Of a stretch of DNA of 64,000 nucleotides, positions 56,191 through 64,000 are shown one piece after another. The stretch comes from Uranotaenia lowii. Lineage: Eukaryota; Arthropoda; Insecta; Diptera; Culicidae. Each line of letters opens with the position of its first letter. Position 1 is the first letter of the stretch. The translations under genes were made by a program, and so were the position numbers. The notes under the pieces were generated by a model. The model was not told where the DNA came from, searched no databases, and saw only the letters and a program-made list of their open reading frames with translations. The stretch covers positions 285,668,875 through 285,732,874 of the forward strand of contig NC_073693.1 in assembly GCF_029784155.1 (NCBI RefSeq), written 5' to 3'.

Positions 56191-57888
56191 CACTGACCGA
56201 TCCCTTACTGGCGTACGACTTAAGCGCCACTCCGTTAGGAGATCGTACGCCACGGTTTAATATGCCCGGTGAGACTCCGCTGAGGGCGAGTCCATAAATT
56301 GTCCTTAAAAGTGATTAAGGACCGGATCAGATAGGGCTCTCCAAATAGCTAACCCAAAATGCGACGAAACTAACACATGACGAAATTGCTACCAATCAAC
56401 ATAAAATCCTTAGAACAACTCAGTTATAGATCGCCCATACCTGGCAATCTCATCACTGAGCTGACGACCTCCCGAATACCAAATGCAAACGACAGCTTAA
56501 TTGCCCATGAACCCCCCAGGTCCTACCCCGGACTACCCCAGTTCGGTCAAAACTTTCAATTAAGTAAGAAAGAAATCAAATGACAATTACAATTTTAATT
56601 ATTTATTTCCTAAATCCTAACATTTAAAGCATTCAAATTCTACCTATCCTATCATGCGTGCGACTCGTTAACGCCTAAATGTATTCCCCCCAAATCGTGC
56701 GTGTTTTATGCGACAAGCTTTAGAGCAACATAACTTGTCGCACCCGGGCTTTTATGCTGCACCAGCGGGGTTTCCCTAAACGGCGGTACGGGAAATTCGA
56801 CCTCTCGACTGGATTATGTTCGTGACGGGGCTATGTTAACCGTCCGCAAGCATATTTCGATGGAAAAAAATCACGTTTTCGTCATTCGATGACGACCCCT
56901 TCGGTGCTATAATAGCTTTTCCAACGGAATGGACTCACCAGATCCTGTGCTCCTGTTACCTGGCGGCGATGGAGAGAGCTGTTGGCGGGCGGTGACGACT
57001 CCTAATGCTGAGGAGTCTTTTCTCGGATGCTGGCTGACGACTCTGATGCTCGAAGAAGGTGTCGATGGGGCGGCGAATGATGTTCGCACAAGCACGTGCT
57101 TTGGCTGACGTGCTCGGTGGTTTGACCTGCGGTCATAGGTCGTCGACCGACGCTGTGCTGCCTTACCTTGACCTTGAGCAGCACTTGGGTTGGCGATTGG
57201 TTGGCCGTGACAATGGTTGGCCCACACGGCCACGCGGAGTTCCCGACACTCCCCCGAGACGCGATGTTGACGGAGCGCCTCGCTTCCGACGGGTCTGAAC
57301 GTCGGGTGTTTCTGGTGTGGCGGGAAAATTAAGCAGCGGAGTGCTGCGTGATCCCTGGATTGATCCGCTTCTGGTGGGAAAAATGTGCTGTGCCTTCTGC
57401 AGTTCTTATGATGCAACGAATCACACGCTCTAACTATCTAGGCACGCAACTTCCCTAGCTTATATACCAAAATTCGGACACAATCAATCTCGGCCCACGC
57501 GCACTTCCACTGCCGATCACACTCAAGAAACGTTTTATCGTCTCCTTGAGCTCTCAGAACAGGGAAGGTGACCTGGCTACGAACGCCCTCGGCGGAAGTT
57601 CATAATCCCTGAGAGTTCTATGAGATTATCTCAAGAGATAAGAATTTCGGCAGCTGCATTAGAATCGCAGTAGCTAATTGGTTCTAGCTGAAACAATTCA
57701 ACACCTCGCGGGAGAATGTATGAACGTCTCCCCCAGCGTGACGAACCGCATTACTCAAACCGTCGATCGCGCGAATCGATATTATGTTCGAGATCGATCG
57801 AGTGACGGACAAATTGGGTCTACTTAAAGGCGGAGAAAAAATATCGAATTTTCGAGTATGAGGACTGCTACATAACACCAGACTATTT
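56191..57888 (-). other. GC-richer block with minus-strand TATA box; possible LTR or small transcription unit
   Basis: The block is clearly GC-richer than its flanks. On the minus strand TATATA (57461-57466, in 'ggtatataagc') precedes a 169-codon open frame (56907-57416, alternative start) rich in Arg, Ser and Pro and without a known domain, and 'aaataaataa' near 56605. TGTTATG at 57877 could be an LTR start on this strand. Either an LTR of a retrotransposon or an unknown small gene would fit; I cannot choose. Confidence 0.35.
57461..57466 (-). promoter_or_regulatory. candidate TATA box
   Basis: Minus-strand TATATA within 'ggtatataagc', in a GC-richer context, with the open frame at 56907-57416 starting about 45 bases downstream. 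Confidence 0.4.
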
Positions 57889-57930
57889 TTACGAAAATTT
57901 GGTTATTGAATAATAACCAAATTTTCGTAA
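57889..57930. repeat. perfect 19-bp hairpin
   Basis: TTACGAAAATTTGGTTATT, loop GAAT, then the exact reverse complement. It is followed at once by 'ggggg'. Could be a fold-back, a terminus of an element or an RNA hairpin. Confidence 0.8.
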
Positions 57931-60140
57931 GGGGGCGAATATGAGAAAATTCATCCCTCTATTAAACTAAATGACGATATTTATGAACTGGACTGGACTA
58001 TTAAACTAAATATAATAATAAATAACAGGTACTATTGATAATCTTATAACTAACAGGTACCCTGAATAAACTATTAATGGTTCATTGATCTTTGGTGTAT
58101 TAATATTTGACAGCACAGTTGGCTGACTTTAGTTTCGATGTATGAGCAACAATAATTTCGGACAAACTGAACTCTAAACAGGTTAAGTCAACATTGAAAC
58201 TACACAATTTTCATTATAAAACCGTTTCAAGCTAACCGTACCGCACATGTTGAATGAAGTCAACGCTCCTCCTAAATATCAGGTTCAATCTAATCATAGA
58301 CAACTCCAAGCCCTCCGCTTGAATACGCCTAGACAGATTTCACCGCAAAAATGAACATCTCAACAAACAATAATACAGGTTTATTCCGTTTCGAATAACT
58401 CCAACTTCTTGGAAAAAAAAAAAATCGTCACGGAATTTACCGCAACGCGTTTAGTAAGTCACATCACGCCCATGCATAAGCTTGGGAAAAGTTTCATGAC
58501 TATTAAACGCAACGTCCACACAACTACTACAACAATAACATCAACGCAGAATGTAACGCCAAACATAAAGTTCTGGCTATTCATGCTTTCTGTTAGCATC
58601 AATGAACGGTCAATCAGAATGATTGACTTCTACCACGTAACACATACATAAAACGTCCGAAGTCATTCTTGCTTTTATGTTGCTGCAAGCACAGCTTCCG
58701 AAGCGCACTTGAATGCTTGTGCTATAAAGCTCAATGAAACAAAACTTCTGCTAACCATAATGAATAAACACACTAATACATCGAAACACTGCCTGCCATG
58801 GCTGTAAACGTCAAAATTAATAAAGTAAACAAATCAACATGGGTGGAATTGAAATTTTTAGCTGCTGTTTTACTGTTGTTTCTTTAAGAATTCGAAGTTT
58901 TTATTGGATTTTTTTCTGTGCGGACGGTTGTTCATAATTAATCGTGGTAAGCTATCATGCATTATAATCTTTCTCATTGATTACAGGCAAGATTGGGTGG
59001 TGATTTTATCACAGGCTATGGTGAGCTACGGATGGAATTCTGGAGCACTTGGATGAATCAATTAGGCTCAAATACTCGGCTGGCTTGTGTCTCTTGATGG
59101 AGGATTGTTGCCTTTAATCGAAGGGAAGCTAAGTTCCATATGATAGGTAAGTTTTTATGCATATATTAATGCTTTCGATTTCTTTTTAGGTTGTTGTCGG
59201 ACGGGAAGATGATACACCTGATGGGTGGCATGATACAACGGCGTAATACATACGATGTCGCGCGACACGGGGTGTCCATAAACAACGTAACATCTCAAGG
59301 TAAATAATTTTATTTATTTATTTTTTTTTAAATCTTGCTGAAATACTTTGATAATTTTAAATTGGAAGCTACCTAAATTTATTATATTCTATATAAATAC
59401 CCTAAACATGCAAAATTAACTTACGCGAACAAGAAAATAAATAATTTAAATTAGAGTACGGAAAAATATTTACAAAAACGAAATGAAGTTCGAGGGTTCT
59501 GACATGCATACGATATTGCGCGGCAATGTTTGCCTTTTTAATTATGCAACATCTCAAGGAGTTTCGTGATTTTCTAATCAATCTTCTGATTGTGACCTAC
59601 ATTGCGGTGAAGCTACAATCAAAGATTGACGATATTTTTAAATCTAAATTCTATTTGATTCGTGGGCTATTCGGCAGGCTCGATTGACTAAGTCGCTCAA
59701 CATGTTCTTCCGCAAAAGGCATGGAGGTAAGATTGGTCATCATTTAAGTTTCCCCAAACTTAAACTCGCACTATGTTTCCCTTTCGGTACTCCTCATCAA
59801 CGCTTTAAGAGCTCCGAGTTTTCTGGTTCGATAGGTCATCATTCACTAGATTTTGACTAGATCTAGGAACTCACTCTGACTTCTGGTCGAGGGGAAAGGC
59901 CTTGCCAAACAGCGTACGAAAAAAAAAGTAATTTATCTTGAAAAATGTTAGGATGGTAGTATGGCTAATCTGCCAGAATTGTAATGTTGTTCTCGTTGTA
60001 GGAAGGAGTGAAAACAAACGTGCAACAATTGCATTGATATTTTCTACAACCAGAGCTATTCGCGTCATGGTGCTTTGTCGTTTCAGTAAATACTGGAGTA
60101 CATAGCTTGATAATTACAATGATTGAATTGATTTTCAGAT
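57931..60140. other. spacer next to the Ty3/gypsy pol, no gene recognised
   Basis: If the Ty3/gypsy element is intact, its 3' untranslated part or LTR should lie here, on the minus-strand downstream side of pol. I found no TG...CA repeat or polypurine tract that I trust. A weak direct repeat ('catacgat.t.gcgcg' ... 'aacatctcaagg') occurs near 59250 and 59510. Confidence 0.35.
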
Positions 60141-63100
60141 TCAACCAGGATCAACAAATTTCTTTAGGAATTTGCAATTGAAGATTCCTAACGATTTCCC
60201 TTCAGGGCTAACTAAATCGTAGCAATGTCTTCCTACCAATCTCTTTACGATTGCGGGCACATATTTGGGTGCTAATTTCCCGCAAAATCCCTTCCCCTTG
60301 TCCGATTGTTCAGTATTTTTCTTTAGGACTTTTTCGCCTAAGGAATAAGTGGGGCAATTTGAGTTCGATCGTAAATTATATTGCTTGGAATGTTTCTGAT
60401 ATGCTAATTGTAGGTTTTTTTGGATATCCGCGTACATTTTCTTCCGGTCTTCGTCGTCGATCTCGTTCGTATTACCATTTGGTGAGTCGCGTAAACTACG
60501 ATATTCGGTTCCCTTGCTGACCATGTTCCGACCGAAAAGAGCGAAGAACGGAGAGTAACGTGTTGCGTCGTGCGTGGTGTTGCGTATGGCGTTGGCGATC
60601 TTCTGGATGTTGTTCGCCCATTCTTTATGATCTTTCACGATCGATGCGCGTAGAGCTGTGGTGATCACCCGATTGACTCTTTCGGTGTCGTTGATTTGCG
60701 GATGATAGTTGGGCGTTCTCCAATGCGTAACCTGATAACGCTTCAACAAATCTTGGAATGTGGCGGAAATGAATTGGGAACCGTTGTCAGAAAGGATCAC
60801 CTCTGGAGCTCCGAACAGCAGAAATATGTGGTTTTCCACGAACTGAACAAGAGATTCTGCGGTGGCTAGTCTGAACGGCTGGACTAGTATAAATTTGGTG
60901 AACAAATCTGTCACGACTAGCAGACATGTGTTCCTGTTTTTGCCAGATATTGGAAGCGGACCAACGTAATCCATGGTTACGAACTGCCACGGATATTCTG
61001 CAGTTTTCCTTTGCTCAGCCATCGGTGGTGTCGAGTTCTGATTCGAAGCTTTACTCGTCTGACAACGAACGCAATTCCTGCAGAAGTTTTTAACCTCGCT
61101 GTTCATCAAGGGCCAGAAAAATCGTTCTCTAATTAGAGTTAGCGTTTTATCTGGTCCGAGGTGAGCCTGGTTGTGGGAGGACTCGATGATTTCTCTCCTC
61201 TCCGCTTTCGGCGGGTAACGTTTCCATTGAAACCTGGGGTCTTCGACTTTCCCTAGCTGCTTCACGTACTTGAAGATTTGTCCTTCGACCACGCGAAAGT
61301 CCGCGAAGTCCGCTGGGTGTTTCCTGATGTTTTCGATCAGCTGCTGGTATTCGTCATCGGTCTGGGAAATCGCGAAAATCGACTCAACGGATCGGGAAAG
61401 GCAATCAGCAAGAATATTGCATTTTCCCTTTCTGTACTCTAGCTCGATATCGTACGATTGGATTTTGAGCGCCCACCGAAGCAACTTTGCGTTACCGGTT
61501 TCAACTCCCATCGTGAAAAGCCAGAGAAGGCTGCGTGCGTCCGTCACAACCTTGAAGCGCGTACCCTCGACGAAATGGCGAAAGTGCTCGATGGCTAGCA
61601 ATACGCCAAGGCATTCCTTCTCCACGCTCGCGTACTTTCGTTGCGTACTGCTCAGCTTCTTGCTAAAATAGGCGATGACTTTAGACTCACCTTCCTGATT
61701 TTGAATCAGGGCGGCTCCCACGGCATTGTCCGATGCGTCTGATTCGATTGAAAACGGTAAGTCGAAGTTGGGGTTTCCTAGAATCGGGGCTGATATTAGG
61801 GCGGACTTTAGCTCCTCGAAGGCGGATTCAGCGGCTTCAGTCCAGGTGAACTTCCCTTTAGCTTTCTTCAAGAGGTCGGAGATCGGGGCTACCACTCTGC
61901 TATACTCCTTGATGAAGCGCTGGTAGAAACCTGCGAGGCCTAGCAACCGACGAACGTCCTTTACGTTTCGCGGCCTTGCGTAGTCGAGGATCGGCGAAAT
62001 CCTAGAGTTGTCGATCGCGACTCCGTCTTCGGTCAAAAGATACCCTAGGTAAGTGACCTTTTTCCTGCAGAATCTGCTCTTATCCAAAGAGATGGTCAGC
62101 TTGGCTTTGGATAGTCTTTCGGCGACGATGTTTAAGAGGCGGACGTGTTCGGGGTATGACTTCGTGGCGATGACTATGTCATCGAGGTACACGAAGACAT
62201 TGGGCTCTAGGTCGAATCCTATGACCTTATCCATCAATCGGCACATCGAGAACCCTGCGTTGCATAGACCGAACGCGCACACCTTGAAGCGGAACAAACC
62301 ACGGCTAGTCCTGAACGCTGTATAATCTCGAGATTCCTCTTTGAGGGGAATCTGGAAATACGCGTCCTTGAGGTCCACCACCGAAAAATACTTTGCCTTC
62401 TCCAGTTTATGAAAGATTTCTCCCATGTTCCTCATGGGGTAGGAATCTTTCTTGGTCCAAGCGTTGATGTTGCGAGAGTCCAAACAAACTCTTAGTTTTC
62501 CGTTCGCTTTACGAACAGGGACTAAGCAGTTGGCCCACTCGCTTGAGCATTCCTCGATAGCATCCATGCGTTTGTAACGATCGATTTCGGCGTCCATTTC
62601 GGACTGTATGGCCGGCGAACACCGATAGAGTGGCTGACGTCTCGGTGTAGCACCTTCCTTGAGGACGATTTCGTGCTGCAACAGATGAGTCCTTCCAAGA
62701 TGATCTGCTGTAGTTACGGGGAACTTCTTGATGACCTCGACCAACTGCTTCCTCTCCTCCGATGACAACTCGTGTTCAGTCTCGATCGTTTCGGCTGTCG
62801 TCTTCGAAGGCTCCGGGAATTCAAGGGCGGGGATGTCTAGAGATTCATCTGGTTCTGTTGGTTTCAGCATTGGTAGAGATTCGATGGGTAGAATGGTGAA
62901 GTTTATCTCTGGAACACTGCAGCCTTCTGTGTTTTCCGTTTCTACGGTGGCCAATGTCTCGAATCCGTTCTCACCTTCCATCATGGGTTTGATTCCGAAC
63001 GACTTCCAGAAGTTGTATCCCAGGATGAGTTTCCTACAAACCTGAGGTACAACAACTGTCGGAATGACTCTCGTAATACCTTTGAACTCGATCGGCAAGT

Positions 63101-63428
63101 TCACGAGTCCCAGACATTCGTGTGTGGTCTTGTCGGCAGTCACTATTTTTACTGGACTTGGTTGGAGTTTAAGGCCGTTCCTTTCTGCGATATCTTCCAC
63201 GCTCGTTACGCTGACACTCGCTCCTGAATCGAGTAAGGCTTCGTATTCTTGATCGAATATTTTGACTGCGATATAAGGACAACGTTCAGCTTGGATCCTT
63301 ACCTCGCAAACTCTCTGTATCGGGTCGTCGTATTCGTCGGGTTTTAAATTGGGAACTTTGTTGTAAGTTGGAATGTTCGTGTTCCCTCGCTTACATTCCG
63401 AACTCAGTTTTCCGAACCTCTTCTCGGA
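60141..63428 (-). CDS. pol: Ty3/gypsy Pol: protease, RT, RNase H, integrase
   Basis: The frame opens after a TAA at 63429-63431 and runs 1095 codons without a stop, in the -1 frame relative to gag. It has no ATG at its start, so expression by frameshift is expected. The aspartic protease site 'LLDSGAS' has DSG at about residues 67-69. RT has 'LDSRNINAWT' and the catalytic 'YLDD' at about 414-417. RNase H has 'IESDAS' near 560-565. Integrase has an H-x3-H then C-x2-C zinc site (about 752 to 789) and a D,D-35-E core at about 820, 881 and 916. A GPY/F-like tail ends 'FNCKFLKKFVDPG'. All catalytic residues checked are present, so this copy may be active. Its lineage within Ty3/gypsy is not assigned. 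Confidence 0.9.
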   Translation of the reverse strand, partial: SEKRFGKLSSECKRGNTNIPTYNKVPNLKPDEYDDPIQRVCEVRIQAERCPYIAVKIFDQEYEALLDSGASVSVTSVEDIAERNGLKLQPSPVKIVTADKTTHECLGLVNLPIEFKGITRVIPTVVVPQVCRKLILGYNFWKSFGIKPMMEGENGFETLATVETENTEGCSVPEINFTILPIESLPMLKPTEPDESLDIPALEFPEPSKTTAETIETEHELSSEERKQLVEVIKKFPVTTADHLGRTHLLQHEIVLKEGATPRRQPLYRCSPAIQSEMDAEIDRYKRMDAIEECSSEWANCLVPVRKANGKLRVCLDSRNINAWTKKDSYPMRNMGEIFHKLEKAKYFSVVDLKDAYFQIPLKEESRDYTAFRTSRGLFRFKVCAFGLCNAGFSMCRLMDKVIGFDLEPNVFVYLDDIVIATKSYPEHVRLLNIVAERLSKAKLTISLDKSRFCRKKVTYLGYLLTEDGVAIDNSRISPILDYARPRNVKDVRRLLGLAGFYQRFIKEYSRVVAPISDLLKKAKGKFTWTEAAESAFEELKSALISAPILGNPNFDLPFSIESDASDNAVGAALIQNQEGESKVIAYFSKKLSSTQRKYASVEKECLGVLLAIEHFRHFVEGTRFKVVTDARSLLWLFTMGVETGNAKLLRWALKIQSYDIELEYRKGKCNILADCLSRSVESIFAISQTDDEYQQLIENIRKHPADFADFRVVEGQIFKYVKQLGKVEDPRFQWKRYPPKAERREIIESSHNQAHLGPDKTLTLIRERFFWPLMNSEVKNFCRNCVRCQTSKASNQNSTPPMAEQRKTAEYPWQFVTMDYVGPLPISGKNRNTCLLVVTDLFTKFILVQPFRLATAESLVQFVENHIFLLFGAPEVILSDNGSQFISATFQDLLKRYQVTHWRTPNYHPQINDTERVNRVITTALRASIVKDHKEWANNIQKIANAIRNTTHDATRYSPFFALFGRNMVSKGTEYRSLRDSPNGNTNEIDDEDRKKMYADIQKNLQLAYQKHSKQYNLRSNSNCPTYSLGEKVLKKNTEQSDKGKGFCGKLAPKYVPAIVKRLVGRHCYDLVSPEGKSLGIFNCKFLKKFVDPG

Positions 63429-64000
63429 TTACGCGGGTGCTTGTCGCAGTATGTTGACGTCACGTCCGGTGTTCCGCAAACGTAGCAAAAAATCTTTTTT
63501 GGCTCTTGACATAGTCTCCAAAAATGACCATTTTTGCGACAATTCCAGCAAAACACCTGCGGCTTCTCTACCTTGACCTGGTTTGTCGATTGCTGGGGGG
63601 ATGACTGATCGTTCTGCCGTTGCTCTCGAGGCCAGCGCTTCCTCTCGAAACGACGATCGATGGCGTTGACTTCCTCCGACTCAGAATAGGACGAATAGAG
63701 TTCATCGCGGTCTTCCCTCTGTGTGTCGATGTGATGCACTGGATTCGCCGTTCTCGGTGGGTTTTCGCGGTTTCGAAAAGCAGGGTCATTGGCGTCGATT
63801 CTGTATGCGTAGTATTCGAGTTTACGCAAGTTCGTCACGGTACGGCAAGATAACCTCGATCTGTAGTGGTCCCTCATGTTGTCCCATATGACCTCGAATA
63901 AACGATCGCTGTCCATCGGGCAGGAGAGCATTTTGTTCAAGCGTTCTATCTCCATTTTGAACGTCAGGAATGTTTCGTTCCGGTTTTGTTTTCTCGTGTA
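63404..64000 (-). CDS. gag: Ty3/gypsy Gag, C-terminal part (partial)
   Basis: The frame is open from the window end to the stop TGA at 63404-63406, about 198 codons visible, so the ATG at 63955 is probably internal. A charged, RNA-binding-like region is followed by one zinc knuckle 'CWNCRKNGHFWRLC' (C-x2-C-x4-H-x4-C) and a second metal-site-like segment with 'CYVC' and 'CDKH'. Gag packages the element RNA in a virus-like particle. Its end overlaps the pol frame by about 25 bases. Confidence 0.85.
   Translation of the reverse strand, partial: YTRKQNRNETFLTFKMEIERLNKMLSCPMDSDRLFEVIWDNMRDHYRSRLSCRTVTNLRKLEYYAYRIDANDPAFRNRENPPRTANPVHHIDTQREDRDELYSSYSESEEVNAIDRRFERKRWPREQRQNDQSSPQQSTNQVKVEKPQVFCWNCRKNGHFWRLCQEPKKIFCYVCGTPDVTSTYCDKHPRNPRRGSEN
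63407..63413 (-). promoter_or_regulatory. candidate -1 frameshift site at the gag-pol junction
   Basis: Minus-strand GGAAAAC directly precedes the gag stop TGA. Pol is in the -1 frame and opens 15 bases upstream, so a slip anywhere in the overlap would give Gag-Pol. The heptamer is close to, but not, a canonical X-XXY-YYZ site. Confidence 0.5.

Larger units (their letters stand above)
60141..64000 (-). mobile_element. Ty3/gypsy retrotransposon, gag-pol part, open to window end
   Basis: Gag C-terminal part, protease, RT, RNase H and integrase in that order define Ty3/gypsy (integrase after RNase H). No env-like ORF follows pol within 2 kb. The 5' LTR and gag start lie beyond 64000; the 3' LTR was not located. 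Confidence 0.85.

Noticed and set aside
57928..57945. Polypurine tract and LTR start on the + strand ('aagggggcgaata' then TGAG)
   Set aside because: No TG...CA repeat partner or target duplication found, and the Ty3/gypsy element lies on the other strand.

Overview
This is animal, almost certainly insect, nuclear DNA: AT-rich, eukaryotic in style, and built almost entirely from transposable elements. The element mix (Penelope-like, RTE-like, Jockey-clade, CR1-clade with a PHD-finger ORF1, Ty3/gypsy, many short terminal-inverted-repeat elements, tRNA-derived SINE heads) suggests a dipteran, most likely a mosquito. That assignment is inference; no host gene is present to prove it. A run of exactly 500 N (37755-38254) marks an assembly gap. 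I find no convincing host protein-coding gene in 64 kb.

Layout. 1-880: 3' end of a Penelope-like element (GIY-YIG endonuclease), followed by a hammerhead-like RNA motif. 881-4560: AT-rich DNA with one unassigned ORF. 4575-7920: a nearly intact RTE-like LINE on the + strand. 8377-13613: a Jockey-clade LINE on the - strand with target duplications, its ORF2 split by a 730-bp hAT-like insertion. 13800-18960: dispersed repeats and two inverted arrays of a ~143-bp tandem unit. 19986-23338: two inverted-repeat elements. 24811-26190: a retroposon carrying only a LINE ORF1. 27269-37190: small DNA transposons, two tRNA-like SINE heads, a 1.77-kb element with long inverted ends (31365-33135) and an outer inverted pair (30405/35297). 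37330-37740: a heat-shock-type promoter, possibly inside an LTR. 38255-41906: a decayed CR1-clade LINE on the - strand, cut by the gap. 42636-46355: an inverted-repeat element into which a young non-autonomous LTR retrotransposon (42784-45220, apparently identical LTRs) has inserted. 48586-52594: a three-level nest (TA-type element, then hAT, then retroposon). 55325-56190: a minisatellite. 56190-57930: a GC-richer block with a TATA box and a perfect hairpin. 60141-64000: Ty3/gypsy gag-pol on the - strand, open to the window end.

How it works together. The region is a sink for insertions, and relative order can be read from nesting. The Jockey element predates the hAT-like piece inside it. The CACAG-ended element predates the LTR element. 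The TA element predates the hAT, which predates its retroposon. The coding regions still open over their visible length are the RTE-like ORF (4912-7875), the Ty3/gypsy gag and pol (60141-64000) and a short CR1 ORF1; the rest carry stops, frameshifts or insertions. Boundaries were read by eye from target duplications and inverted ends; nothing was aligned by computer.
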